Assembly (NCBI GenBank): GCA_902496125.1
Contig: CABUZU010000007.1
Span: 1-32,500, forward strand
DNA length: 32,500 bases
Direction: 5' to 3'
Source: an uncultured Lachnospiraceae bacterium
Lineage (GTDB): Bacteria > Bacillota > Clostridia > Lachnospirales > Lachnospiraceae
Position 1 is the stretch's first letter. Each line of letters opens with the position of its first letter. This document shows positions 24,077 through 32,493 of the stretch, in pieces. Position numbers and translations under genes: made by a program. The notes below the pieces were generated by a model that searched no databases, was not told the DNA's origin, and saw nothing but the letters and a program-made list of their open reading frames with translations.

Positions 24077-25187
24077 ATGGTAGAATTAGACCAGTTTAAA
24101 TATATGCTGTCTACATTTGAAGAGCCATTAATTGAAGTGAGGGATTCACTTTAACTTAGAAGCGAAGAAAAATCGAATTTTAGAGCTTGAAAAGCATATG
24201 GAAGAACCTAATTTTTGGAATGATCCTGAAGAGTCTACAAAGATTGTAAAAGAGTTAAAGAACCTAAAAGACACAATAGAGACTTATCAAAAACTAGAAT
24301 CATCTTATGAAGACATTGAAGTTTTATTAGAGATGGCTTATGAAGAAGAAGATGCTTCACTAATTCCAGAAATTGAAGATTCCATTAATAAATTGCAAAA
24401 AAAATTAGAAGATGTACGTATCAGTACGTTACTTTCTGGAAAATATGATAAAGAAAATGCCATTTTAACTCTTCATGCAGGAGCAGGAGGAACTGAATCC
24501 TGTGATTGGGCAAGCATGTTATATCGAATGTTTACAAGGTGGGCAGAGAATAAAGGATTTTCTTGCACTGTATTAGATTATTTAGACGGTGACGAAGCAG
24601 GAATTAAATCTGTAACGATACAGATTAATGGATTAAATGCCTATGGTTATTTAAAATCTGAAAAAGGAGTTCATCGTTTAGTGCGAATTTCTCCATTTAA
24701 TGCAGCCGGTAAACGTCAAACTTCCTTTGTATCTTGTGATGTAATGCCAGAAATTGAAGAAGATATCGATATCGATATTAATGAAGATGATTTAAGAATT
24801 GATACGTATCGTTCGAGTGGAGCTGGTGGACAGCATATTAATAAAACCTCATCAGCCGTTCGTATTACGCATTTACCAACAGGAATTGTAGTTCAATGTC
24901 AGAATGAGCGCTCACAGCATATGAATAAAGACAAAGCAATGCAGATGTTAAAGGCAAAGCTTTTATTGTTAAAACAACAAGAAAATGCAGAGAAACTTTC
25001 TGATATTCGAGGTGATATTAAAGAAATTGGCTGGGGAAGTCAAATTCGTTCTTATGTTATGCAACCCTATACGATGGTAAAGGACCATAGAACCTTATTT
25101 GAAACGGGAAATGTAGATAGTGTTTTAGATGGAAATTTAGATCCATTCATCAGTGCATATTTAAAATGGTTAAAGTTACAGAATTAG
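24077..25187 (+). CDS. prfB: Peptide chain release factor 2, with +1 programmed frameshift
   Basis: The gene is read as 24077-24151 joined to 24153-25187 (369 residues). Zero frame: 25 codons ending ...RDSL, then UAA at 24152-24154. After a +1 shift on CUU-U, reading goes on with AAC (N) and LEAKKNRILELEKHMEEPNFWNDPE, the expected RF2 N-terminal domain. The body has the SPF motif that reads stop codons (VRISPFNAAG) and the universal GGQ (SGAGGQHINKT) that hydrolyses peptidyl-tRNA. GAGGTG lies just upstream of ATG 24077. The site is odd because the stop is UAA, not UGA, so RF1 can also decode it. A reading from ATG 24198 alone would lack the start of domain 1. Confidence 0.88.
24140..24155 (+). 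promoter_or_regulatory. RF2 programmed frameshift site, non-canonical
   Basis: AGGGATTCACTTTAAC corresponds position by position to the common AGGGGGTCTCTTTGAC. The slippery CUU-U is kept, the stimulatory Shine-Dalgarno-like AGGGGG is reduced to AGGGAT, and UGA has become UAA. Confidence 0.8.
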
Positions 25188-25216
25188 TTGCATATTGAAA
25201 AAAATTGTGATATTAT
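25188..25216 (+). promoter_or_regulatory. Promoter of the ACT-hom operon
   Basis: TTGCAT (25188-25193), 17 bp, TATTAT (25211-25216), directly after the prfB stop codon. Confidence 0.5.
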
Positions 25217-25266
25217 TTCAAGTGCACATATGTGCTTCTGATACGGACTATCTAGTGAGGGTAAAA

Positions 25267-25710
25267 ATGACAGATGAAAACAAATATTATATTGTAAAGA
25301 AAAAAGCAATTCCAGAGGTGCTTCGTAAAGTAGTAGAAGCAAAGAGGTTATTGAAATTAAATAGTTCAATGACTGTTCAAGAAGCGATTGATAAAGTAGG
25401 AATTAGTAGAAGTTCTTTTTATAAGTACAAAGATGATATCATGCCATTTCGAGAAAATACACAGGGAAAAACCGTCACATTTATGATTGTAATGGATGAT
25501 ATTCCAGGATTATTGTCGACAGTTTTAAAGCTTGTTGCAGAATATCGTGCAAATGTACTTACGATTTTACAAGCAATTCCAGTTAATGGAATTGCCTCTT
25601 TAACAATTAGCATTGAAGTGCTTCCTACAACAAGAGAGGTAGCCGATTTAGTTGGACAAATCGAGCATTTGGAAGGCATACATGAGTTAAAATTATTATC
25701 AAGGGAGTAA
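25267..25710 (+). CDS. ACT-domain protein (PheB/YszB-like)
   Basis: The 147-residue protein has an N-terminal helical DNA-binding-like part (VQEAIDKVGISRSSFYKYKDDIMPF, about 35-65) and a C-terminal ACT domain (TFMIVMDDIPGLLSTVLKLVAEYRANVLTI, about 75-145). The ACT domain usually binds an amino acid. The protein is widespread in clostridia next to homoserine dehydrogenase, which suggests it senses or regulates the aspartate pathway; this is inference. ATG 25267 follows GAGGGT. A longer frame from 25195 includes the promoter and is rejected. Confidence 0.83.
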   Translation: MTDENKYYIVKKKAIPEVLRKVVEAKRLLKLNSSMTVQEAIDKVGISRSSFYKYKDDIMPFRENTQGKTVTFMIVMDDIPGLLSTVLKLVAEYRANVLTILQAIPVNGIASLTISIEVLPTTREVADLVGQIEHLEGIHELKLLSRE

Positions 25711-25716
25711 AATGAC

Positions 25717-26922
25717 ATGATTAATATTGCAGTAATGGGTTATGGCACAATTGGTAGTGGTGTAGTAAAAACACTAGACATTAATAAAAAAACAATTACT
25801 TGTAAAACAGGTGATGAAATTAATGTAAAATATGTCTTAGATTTAAGAGATTTTGAAGGTGACCCCATTCAAGATAAAATTGTACATGATGTGAATGTGA
25901 TTGTACAAGATCCAGAGGTTTCCATTGTAGTAGAGACGATGGGCGGAACAAAACCTGCTTATCAATTTGTAAAAGCAATGTTAGAAGCAGGAAAAAGCGT
26001 TGTAACTTCTAATAAAGCATTAGTTGCAGCACATGGAACTGAACTTTTAGAAATTGCTACCAGTAAAAAAATCAGTTTCTTATTCGAAGCAAGTGTAGGT
26101 GGCGGAATCCCAATTATTCGTCCACTTCGTACTTCTTTAGCACAAGATGAAGTAGAAGAAATTGTAGGTATTTTAAATGGTACTACAAATTATATTTTAA
26201 CTAAGATGAGAGAAGAAGGCATCAGTTACGAAACAGCACTTTCTCAAGCACAGGAATTAGGTTATGCTGAAAAAGATCCTACTGCCGATGTAGAAGGACA
26301 TGATGCTTGCCGTAAGATTGCAATTTTATCTTCTCTAGCTTATGGAAAAGAAGCCAATTATGAGGATATTTATACAGAAGGTATTACAAAGATTACAACT
26401 GAAGATTTTAAATATGCTCAAAAAGCAGGAATGGCAATTAAATTATTAGCAACTAGTCGTAGAAGTGGCAATAAATTCTATGCAATGGTAGCACCAACAA
26501 TGGTAGATGAAGATTGTCCTCTTTTTAGTGTAAATGATGTATTTAATGCAGTATTAGTAAAAGGAAATATAGTTGGAGATTTAATGTTTTATGGAAGTGG
26601 AGCAGGTAGTCTTCCTACAGCAGCAGCAGTTGTTTCAGATGTTATTGAAGCTGCAAAGCATCCACACTGCTCAGTAAGTATTCCTTGGGACAGAGAAAAA
26701 TTAAGATTTTCTGATTGGAAGGATGAAGAGAAACGCTTCTTTGTAAGATTTAGAGGAGATTCTAATAAGGATGCAGTTATTAAAACGTTAGAGCCTACAA
26801 AAGCATATGAATTAGATGGAATGGACGAATATGCAATTGTAACAACTAAGATGTCTGAAAGAAAATTTGAAGAAACTATTAATAAATTAGATGGAGTAAT
26901 TAGTATATTACGAGTATACTAA
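25717..26922 (+). CDS. hom: Homoserine dehydrogenase
   Basis: The 401-residue enzyme reduces aspartate semialdehyde to homoserine for threonine and methionine synthesis. It has the NAD(P)-binding GYGTIGSGVV, VVTSNKALVAAHG, the catalytic-domain GTTNYILTKM and DPTADVEGHDACRKIAILSSLAYG, and a C-terminal ACT domain from about residue 330 (FFVRFRGDSNKDAV) that fits threonine feedback control. It starts 6 bp after the ACT gene with GGGAG upstream, so the two are one operon. A strong hairpin follows. Confidence 0.95.
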   Translation: MINIAVMGYGTIGSGVVKTLDINKKTITCKTGDEINVKYVLDLRDFEGDPIQDKIVHDVNVIVQDPEVSIVVETMGGTKPAYQFVKAMLEAGKSVVTSNKALVAAHGTELLEIATSKKISFLFEASVGGGIPIIRPLRTSLAQDEVEEIVGILNGTTNYILTKMREEGISYETALSQAQELGYAEKDPTADVEGHDACRKIAILSSLAYGKEANYEDIYTEGITKITTEDFKYAQKAGMAIKLLATSRRSGNKFYAMVAPTMVDEDCPLFSVNDVFNAVLVKGNIVGDLMFYGSGAGSLPTAAAVVSDVIEAAKHPHCSVSIPWDREKLRFSDWKDEEKRFFVRFRGDSNKDAVIKTLEPTKAYELDGMDEYAIVTTKMSERKFEETINKLDGVISILRVY

Positions 26923-26930
26923 AGGTAAGA

Positions 26931-26967
26931 CAACAAAATCGAGTAGGCTTCCTACTCGATTTTGTTG
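26931..26967 (+). terminator. Terminator hairpin after hom
   Basis: A 17-bp perfect stem (26931-26947 with 26951-26967) has a 3-base loop. The T-rich 3' arm supplies the U-tract; there is no long separate T-run. Confidence 0.7.
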
Positions 26968-26989
26968 TAATAACGAAAAGGAGGTTTTT

Positions 26990-27490
26990 ATGACTTTCGA
27001 TATAAAAATTAAATTAAAGGATTTATATGGATTTACGTTGTATCATGGGTATGCAGGTTTTTTTGGAAAGCTATGGTTAATTATTAGCTTAGGAGCTTTA
27101 ATTGGCTTTTTTGCGACATTTGGACAGGTTACAACACAGTATTCGCTTGCATTGCTTTTTGTTGGGCTTTTATTTACGGTAATCAATCCTATTCATTTAT
27201 ATTATAAATGTGCAGTGCGTATGAAAAAGACCAAAGAAGCTTATGAAAAACCATTTAAATATTACTGTAATAAAGACGGTATTTTGTTAACGCAAGGTGA
27301 AGGTAGTATTTACTATAAATGGGATATCATTTTTCAGTTTGTAAATACAAGAAAAGCCATTTACATGATGTCAGACCCTATACACGCTTGTATTATTCCT
27401 AAAAAACAGTTAGGAGAAAAAGAACAAGAATTTATAGAGTATATTAAACATACTGTTCCAGCTTCTGTAAGAAAGAAAGGATTTCGTTAA
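26990..27490 (+). CDS. YcxB-like membrane protein
   Basis: The 166-residue protein has two membrane segments (about 24-42 and 48-68) and a C-terminal soluble domain of about 90 residues (YYCNKDGILLTQGEGSIYYKWDIIFQF) that resembles the YcxB-like domain. Its function is unknown. It has an AGGAGG site and directly abuts tsaE (stop TAA then ATG). It is the first gene after the hom hairpin and so may begin the t6A operon transcript. Confidence 0.7.
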   Translation: MTFDIKIKLKDLYGFTLYHGYAGFFGKLWLIISLGALIGFFATFGQVTTQYSLALLFVGLLFTVINPIHLYYKCAVRMKKTKEAYEKPFKYYCNKDGILLTQGEGSIYYKWDIIFQFVNTRKAIYMMSDPIHACIIPKKQLGEKEQEFIEYIKHTVPASVRKKGFR

Positions 27491-27955
27491 ATGAAGAAAA
27501 TAGTGTTAGATACATGGAATACGAAAGAAACATTTAATCTGGGCAAGAAGCTTGGAAAATTAGCATCAAAGGGTGAAATCTATTGTTTAGAGGGAGACCT
27601 TGGAACTGGTAAAACGGTATTTACGCAAGGATTTGCAACTGGACTTGGAATTATAGAGCCGGTAAATAGTCCGACATTTACAATTTTACAGGTTTATGAA
27701 GAAGGAAGACTACCTTTATACCATTTTGATGTCTATCGAATTGGAGATCCAGAGGAAATGTATGAAATTGGATATGAAGATTATTTCTTTGGAGAAGGGG
27801 TATGTTTAATTGAATGGCCAAGCTTAATTGAAGAATTACTTCCAGAGGATGTTTGTCATATACAGATTAAGAAAGATTTAGAAAAAGGAACTGATTATCG
27901 AGAAATAGAATTATTGATAAGAGAGGATAAGGCAGATGAAATTATTAGCAATTGA
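27491..27955 (+). CDS. tsaE: tRNA t6A synthesis ATPase TsaE
   Basis: The 154-residue P-loop ATPase has Walker A EGDLGTGKT (34-42), followed by SPTFTILQVYE, LYHFDVYRIGDPEE and VCLIEWPSLI, all typical of TsaE. It activates the TsaB-TsaD complex that makes N6-threonylcarbamoyladenosine at position 37 of ANN-decoding tRNAs. It overlaps tsaB by 20 bp. Confidence 0.93.
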   Translation: MKKIVLDTWNTKETFNLGKKLGKLASKGEIYCLEGDLGTGKTVFTQGFATGLGIIEPVNSPTFTILQVYEEGRLPLYHFDVYRIGDPEEMYEIGYEDYFFGEGVCLIEWPSLIEELLPEDVCHIQIKKDLEKGTDYREIELLIREDKADEIISN

Positions 27956-28634
27956 GAGTGCTACATTGACCGCTTCTGTAGCAATCTTAGATGATGATGT
28001 AGTAATAGCAGAATATTCTGTTACATTTAAAAAGACTCATTCGCAGACCTTGCTGCCTATGATTGATGAAATTGTATCTATGTTAGAAATTGATTTAAAT
28101 AGTATCGATGCGATTGCAATCTCAGGAGGACCAGGTTCATTTACAGGACTTCGTATTGGTTCAGCTACTGCAAAAGGATTAGGTCTTGCACTTAATAAAC
28201 CGTTAATTCATGTACCAACGTTAGATGCAATGGCTTATCAAATTTTTGGAACAGATGCTATTATTTGTCCATTAATGGATGCAAGAAGAGGAAATGTATT
28301 TACTGGAATTTATTCGAATACGGAAGAATTTAAGGTATTAAAAGAACAATGCCATATGAGCCTTACTGATTTATGTAAAGAATTAGAACAATATGGAAAA
28401 AAGGTTTACTTTTTAGGCGATGGAGTAAAGGCTTATCAAGAGATTTTAGAAAAAGAATGTAACGTACCATATTCTTTTGCACCGGCATTTGCAAATGGAC
28501 CACGTGCAGCAGTAGTAGCAGCCCTTAGTAAAGTATATTATGAAATGGGAAAGACACAAACTGCAACAGAGCATGTTCCAGATTATTTAAGATTATCTCA
28601 AGCAGAGCAACAATTAAAGGAGAAAAATAAATGA
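27936..28634 (+). CDS. tsaB: tRNA t6A synthesis protein TsaB
   Basis: The 232-residue ASKHA-fold paralogue of TsaD has LLAIESATLTASVAI at the start and ISGGPGSFTGLRIGSATAKGL. It is the non-catalytic partner of TsaD. It overlaps tsaE by 20 bp at its start and the acetyltransferase gene by 4 bp (ATGA) at its end, so the three are translationally coupled. Confidence 0.93.
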   Translation: MKLLAIESATLTASVAILDDDVVIAEYSVTFKKTHSQTLLPMIDEIVSMLEIDLNSIDAIAISGGPGSFTGLRIGSATAKGLGLALNKPLIHVPTLDAMAYQIFGTDAIICPLMDARRGNVFTGIYSNTEEFKVLKEQCHMSLTDLCKELEQYGKKVYFLGDGVKAYQEILEKECNVPYSFAPAFANGPRAAVVAALSKVYYEMGKTQTATEHVPDYLRLSQAEQQLKEKNK

Positions 28635-29068
28635 TTCGTCAAATGACAATGGAAGACATTTCACAAGTTACAGCAATTGAAAAAGAAATATTTTCAGATG
28701 CATGGTCTTATGAAATGTTTGAAGATTGTCTAAAGTATTCCTATTATTGGTGTTTAGTTTGTGAAGGAGAAGGACAAATTAAGGGGTATCTGATTACTCA
28801 GATTTTAGCTGGAGAAGGGGAAATTCATAAGATAGGAGTTATTCCTTCTTTTCGTAGGAAAAAGGTAGCAGATACCTTAATGAAAAAATTAGAAGAAGAA
28901 GGAAAAAGAAGGCAATTGTCAAAATGGTTTCTAGAAGTTCGAGAAAGTAATAAAAAGGCAATTGCACTCTATTTAAAGTGGCAGTTTACACAGATTGATT
29001 CGAGAAAAAATTATTATCATAATCCGTTGGAAGATGCATTGATTTTTCAGAAAGAACAGTTGGTGTGA
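28631..29068 (+). CDS. rimI: GNAT acetyltransferase, RimI-like
   Basis: The 145-residue GNAT protein is in the usual position of rimI, the N-acetyltransferase of ribosomal protein S18, after tsaB. It has the HKIGVIPSFRRKKVADTLM stretch, which is the acetyl-CoA-binding motif region, and EVRESNKKAIALY, typical of RimI. In the consensus [QR]-x-x-G-x-[GA] the Gly is Lys (RRKKVA), so cofactor binding may be altered. It starts inside the tsaB stop (ATGA). Confidence 0.85.
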   Translation: MIRQMTMEDISQVTAIEKEIFSDAWSYEMFEDCLKYSYYWCLVCEGEGQIKGYLITQILAGEGEIHKIGVIPSFRRKKVADTLMKKLEEEGKRRQLSKWFLEVRESNKKAIALYLKWQFTQIDSRKNYYHNPLEDALIFQKEQLV

Positions 29069-29075
29069 ATTACCA

Positions 29076-29105
29076 TTGCAATTGATAAAGAAAATCAATT
29101 ATAAT
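29076..29105 (+). promoter_or_regulatory. Internal promoter before the Cys-pair protein
   Basis: TTGCAA (29076-29081), 18 bp, TATAAT (29100-29105). It lies in the 84-bp gap after rimI and could allow separate transcription of the downstream genes. Confidence 0.5.
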
Positions 29106-29152
29106 AAGTCGTATCAAGTTGGTATTTGTCAAATAAAGGTAGGAGGCTTATT

Positions 29153-29398
29153 ATGCGTATTGTAAATGAAAATGGACAGTTAGAAAAGATTATTTGCAAC
29201 TGCTGTAAAAAAGAAATAAAGCCTGAAAATAATATTTGGAAGGAAGATTTTATTTCGATTGATAAAAAATGGGGATATTTTTCAAATAAAGATGGGGAAA
29301 ATCATCATTTAGATTTATGTGAATCTTGTTATGAAAAATGGATTTCTAATATGCAGATTGCGGTTACAGTTGTAGATGAAACAGAGCTATTGTCCTAA
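29153..29398 (+). CDS. Small CxxC/CxxC putative zinc protein
   Basis: The 81-residue soluble protein is not recognised by name. CNCC near residues 12-15 and CESC near residues 60-63 are separated by about 45 residues, as in a zinc ribbon or rubredoxin-like knuckle pair. An HH follows DGEN. ATG 29153 has AGGAGG at 29141-29146. It sits between rimI and rnz, in a cluster of tRNA-maturation genes, but nothing in the sequence proves a role in that process. Confidence 0.7.
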   Translation: MRIVNENGQLEKIICNCCKKEIKPENNIWKEDFISIDKKWGYFSNKDGENHHLDLCESCYEKWISNMQIAVTVVDETELLS

Positions 29399-29413
29399 TT
29401 TAGGGAGAATTAG

Positions 29414-30328
29414 ATGTTAGATATATGTTTATTAGGAACGGGAGGAATGATGCCCCTTCCAAACAGAAAATTAACGGCTATGATGGCAAGATGTAATGGC
29501 AGTAGTCTGTTAATTGATTGTGGAGAGGGAACACAGGTAGCAATTAAAGAAAAGGGTTGGAGTTTTAAGCCAATTGATGTGATTTGTTTTACGCATTATC
29601 ATGCAGACCATATTAGTGGATTACCAGGTCTTTTGTTAACACTTGGCAATGCAGAGCGTAAAGAACCACTGTTACTTGTAGGACCAAAAGGGTTAGAAAG
29701 GGTCGTATCTGCCCTTCGAACCATTGCACCCGACCTGCCATTTCCAATTGTTTATAAAGAATTAACAGAAAAAGAAGAAGAGTTTTGTGTTGGACCTTAT
29801 CGAATTAGAGCTTTTAGAGTTCAACATGCAATTACTTGTTATGGATATACGGTTTGCATTGATAGAATTGGTAAATTTGATGTTCAAAAAGCACTTTCAC
29901 TAAATCTTCCAAAGCAACTTTGGGGAGTTTTGCAAAAAGGTCAGAAGGTTGTTTATGAAGATAAAGAATATACACCGGATATGGTGTTAGGAGAGACAAG
30001 ACGTGGCTTAAAGGTTGTTTACTGCACAGATACAAGACCAGTGCCTGTTATTGCTAAAGAAGCACAAGAAGCCGATTTATTTATTTGTGAAGGAATGTAT
30101 GGAGAGTCTGAAAAGATAGAAAAAGCAAAGGAATATCGTCATATGACGTTTTATGAGGCAGCTTGTCTAGCAAAACAAGCAAATCCTAAGAAAGTATGGC
30201 TTACACATTATAGCCCTTCTTTGGTATTTCCAAGTAATTATATTGATGGAATACGAAAAGTATTTCCTAGAATGAATACGGCAAAAGATGGTCAAAGTAT
30301 CGAACTTAAATTCGATGATGAGGAGTAA
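29414..30328 (+). CDS. rnz: Ribonuclease Z
   Basis: The 304-residue metallo-beta-lactamase-fold enzyme cleaves the 3' trailer of tRNA precursors. The zinc motif is H61-Y-H63-A-D65-H66, with further ligands at HAITC, CTDTRP and THYSPS. This fits the tRNA genes at 32209 and 32350, which do not encode CCA and so need RNase Z cleavage at the discriminator base. It begins 15 bp after the Cys-pair gene. Confidence 0.93.
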   Translation: MLDICLLGTGGMMPLPNRKLTAMMARCNGSSLLIDCGEGTQVAIKEKGWSFKPIDVICFTHYHADHISGLPGLLLTLGNAERKEPLLLVGPKGLERVVSALRTIAPDLPFPIVYKELTEKEEEFCVGPYRIRAFRVQHAITCYGYTVCIDRIGKFDVQKALSLNLPKQLWGVLQKGQKVVYEDKEYTPDMVLGETRRGLKVVYCTDTRPVPVIAKEAQEADLFICEGMYGESEKIEKAKEYRHMTFYEAACLAKQANPKKVWLTHYSPSLVFPSNYIDGIRKVFPRMNTAKDGQSIELKFDDEE

Positions 30329-30333
30329 TAGAT

Positions 30334-31365
30334 ATGCAAGAAAATAAAGAAGATGTATTAATATTAGCAATTGAAAGTTCTTGTGATGAAACAGCAGCAG
30401 CTGTTGTGAAAAATGGTAGAGAGGTTTTATCGAATGTTATTTCATCTCAAATCGATTTGCATACACTTTTTGGAGGAGTAGTGCCAGAAATTGCATCCAG
30501 AAAGCATATTGAGAAAATTAATCAAGTAATTGAACAAGCAATGATTAATGCAAAAGTGTCATGGGATGATTTAACCGCGATTGCAGTAACTTATGGACCA
30601 GGTTTAGTTGGAGCATTATTAGTCGGAGTTGCAGAGGCTAAAGCGATTGCCTACGCAAGAAAACTACCTTTAATTGGTGTGCACCATATTGAAGGACATG
30701 TTTGTGCAAACTTTATTCAACATAAGGACTTAGAACCACCATTTTTATGTTTAATTGTATCAGGTGGTCATACACATTTAGTGGTAATGAAGGATTATGG
30801 AGAATTTGAAATTTTAGGTAGGACAAGAGATGATGCAGCAGGAGAGGCATTTGATAAAGTTGCAAGGGCAATTGGACTTGGCTATCCGGGAGGTCCTAAA
30901 ATTGACAAATTAGCAAAAGAGGGAAATCCTGATGCAATTGTATTTCCAAAGGCGAAAATTGAAGGTTCACCCTATGATTTTAGTTTTAGCGGATTAAAGT
31001 CAGCTGTATTAAATTATATTAATCAAAGTAAAATGCGAGGAGAAGAAGTAAATAAGGCAGATATTGCAGCTTCTTTCCAAAAAGCAGTAGTAGATGTATT
31101 AAGTGAGCATGCAGTAAAAGCAGCCAAAGAATTTGGCTATGATAAAGTAGTATTAGCAGGCGGAGTAGCTTCTAATTCAGCGCTTAGAGAAGGATTTAGT
31201 AAAGCTTGCAAAAAGAATCATTTAGAGTTTTATTTTCCGGCACCAATTCTTTGTACCGATAATGCGGCTATGATTGGCGCAGCGGCTTATTATGAGTATA
31301 AAAAGGGCGCAAGAAGTGGATGGGACTTAAATGCAATTCCTAATTTAAAATTGGGGGAAAGATAG
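30334..31365 (+). CDS. tsaD: tRNA N6-adenosine threonylcarbamoyltransferase TsaD
   Basis: The 343-residue enzyme transfers threonylcarbamoyl to A37 of tRNA. The start is LAIESSCDETAAAVV, the metal-binding H118-x3-H122 is in HIEGHV, and SGGHTHL and FSFSGLKSAVLN are ATP-site regions. It completes the t6A set with tsaE and tsaB. The stop shares one base with the ispD GTG start. Confidence 0.96.
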   Translation: MQENKEDVLILAIESSCDETAAAVVKNGREVLSNVISSQIDLHTLFGGVVPEIASRKHIEKINQVIEQAMINAKVSWDDLTAIAVTYGPGLVGALLVGVAEAKAIAYARKLPLIGVHHIEGHVCANFIQHKDLEPPFLCLIVSGGHTHLVVMKDYGEFEILGRTRDDAAGEAFDKVARAIGLGYPGGPKIDKLAKEGNPDAIVFPKAKIEGSPYDFSFSGLKSAVLNYINQSKMRGEEVNKADIAASFQKAVVDVLSEHAVKAAKEFGYDKVVLAGGVASNSALREGFSKACKKNHLEFYFPAPILCTDNAAMIGAAAYYEYKKGARSGWDLNAIPNLKLGER

Positions 31366-32066
31366 TGAAGAAGAAAACGGTAGCAATTGTCTTAGCGGCA
31401 GGCAAAGGAAGCCGTATGAAAAGTAAAATTCAAAAACAATACATGGAGCTAAAAGGATATCCAGTATTATATTATTCATTGAAAGCATTTGAAGAAAGTG
31501 TAGTAGATGATATTGTATTGGTAACGGGTGAAGATGAACTATCTTATTGCGAAGAAGAAATCGTAAAACGTTATCATTTAACAAAGGTAAAAAAGATTAT
31601 AGCAGGTGGAACAGAAAGGTATCTTTCTGTATTAAATGCAATATTAGCAATTAAAGAAGACAATTATCAAAGAGTTTTAATTCATGATGGTGCAAGACCT
31701 TTAATTAGTCAAGAGATTATTAATCGGTGTATTGAGGGAATTGATGAATATAAAGCTTGTGTAGCTGCTATGCCAGTAAAAGACACGATAAAGGTTGCAA
31801 ATGAGGAAAATATCGCAATTCATACGCCAGAGAGAAAAACATTATGGGCCGTTCAAACGCCACAAGCATTTGATGCACAGCTAATAATAGAGGCTTATTT
31901 ATTGCTAAAAGAGAGTATAGAAGCAGGAAAGAAGATTTTAGTGACAGATGATGCGATGGTTGTTGAAACGTTTTTAAAAAAATATGTAAAGCTCATAGAA
32001 GGCTCTTATAATAATATAAAAATTACAACACCAGAAGATTTAAGTTTCGCTTCTAGCCTTTTATAA
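31365..32066 (+). CDS. ispD: 2-C-methyl-D-erythritol 4-phosphate cytidylyltransferase
   Basis: The 233-residue enzyme of the MEP isoprenoid pathway has the CTP-binding LAAGKGSRMKSKIQKQY, VLIHDGARPL and DTIKVA / WAVQTPQAF motifs. The start is GTG 31365, overlapping the tsaD stop by one base, with GGGGGAAA upstream; translation is coupled to tsaD. A hairpin follows and no other MEP gene is in the window. Confidence 0.93.
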   Translation: MKKKTVAIVLAAGKGSRMKSKIQKQYMELKGYPVLYYSLKAFEESVVDDIVLVTGEDELSYCEEEIVKRYHLTKVKKIIAGGTERYLSVLNAILAIKEDNYQRVLIHDGARPLISQEIINRCIEGIDEYKACVAAMPVKDTIKVANEENIAIHTPERKTLWAVQTPQAFDAQLIIEAYLLLKESIEAGKKILVTDDAMVVETFLKKYVKLIEGSYNNIKITTPEDLSFASSLL

Positions 32067-32071
32067 TTGAC

Positions 32072-32105
32072 TTTTTTGAGAAGGAAATGTTTCCTTCTCA
32101 AAAAA
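32072..32105. terminator. Terminator hairpin after ispD
   Basis: TTTTTTGAGAAGGAAA (32072-32087) is complementary to 32090-32105. The tails are rich in T and A on both sides, so the stem may act in both directions. Confidence 0.7.
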
Positions 32106-32128
32106 AATAAAAAAATTTAAAAAAAGTG

Positions 32129-32157
32129 TTGACAGATAGTGAAAAAGATGGTATTAT
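32129..32157 (+). promoter_or_regulatory. Promoter of the tRNA genes
   Basis: Consensus TTGACA (32129-32134), 17 bp, TATTAT (32152-32157). The leader has a short hairpin, GTGCTTCA/TGAGGCAC (about 32165-32182). Confidence 0.7.
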
Positions 32158-32208
32158 TCTACTCGTGCTTCACATGAGGCACAAACAACAAAATACTTAT
32201 TAAGTTAT

Positions 32209-32294
32209 GGAGAGGTATCGAAGTGGTCATAACGAGGCGGTCTTGAAAACCGTTTGTCCGCAAGGGCGCATGGGTTCGAATCCCATCCTCTCCG
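32209..32294 (+). tRNA. tRNA-Ser (UGA anticodon)
   Basis: The 86-nt class II tRNA has acceptor arm GGAGAGG with CCTCTCC, anticodon loop CTTGAAA (TGA), a long variable arm and TTCGAAT. The discriminator is G and CCA is not encoded. Confidence 0.93.
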
Positions 32295-32349
32295 TTTTAT
32301 TTTGCCCAAAAAGCAAAATGGACATGATTTTTATGCGGATTCAGGCATT

Positions 32350-32438
32350 GGAGAAGTACCCAAGTGGTTGAAGGGGCTCCCCTGGAAAGGGAGTAGGTCG
32401 TTAATAGCGGCGCGAGGGTTCAAATCCCTCCTTCTCCG
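32350..32438 (+). tRNA. tRNA-Ser (GGA anticodon)
   Basis: The 89-nt class II tRNA has acceptor GGAGAAG with CTTCTCC, anticodon stem CTCCC/GGGAG with loop CTGGAAA (GGA), a long variable arm and TTCAAAT. The discriminator is G, CCA is not encoded, and a T-run follows directly. Confidence 0.93.
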
Positions 32439-32487
32439 TTTTTTTATTTCTAAAAATCAAAGTTAGAAATAAAAATAAAAAAAGTTG

Positions 32488-32493
32488 TTGACA
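32488..32493 (+). promoter_or_regulatory. -35 hexamer of a further transcription unit at the window edge
   Basis: TTGACA at 32488-32493 follows an AT-rich stretch, as upstream of the tRNA promoter at 32129. The -10 and gene are outside the window. Confidence 0.35.

Noticed and set aside
24198..25187. prfB starting at internal ATG 24198
   Set aside because: The upstream +1 frame encodes the expected RF2 domain 1 start, and ATG 24077 has a good ribosome site and the usual 25-codon leader.
32254..32466. Open frame of 70 codons across the tRNA region
   Set aside because: It is a translation of the two tRNA-Ser genes and their spacer, with no ribosome site.
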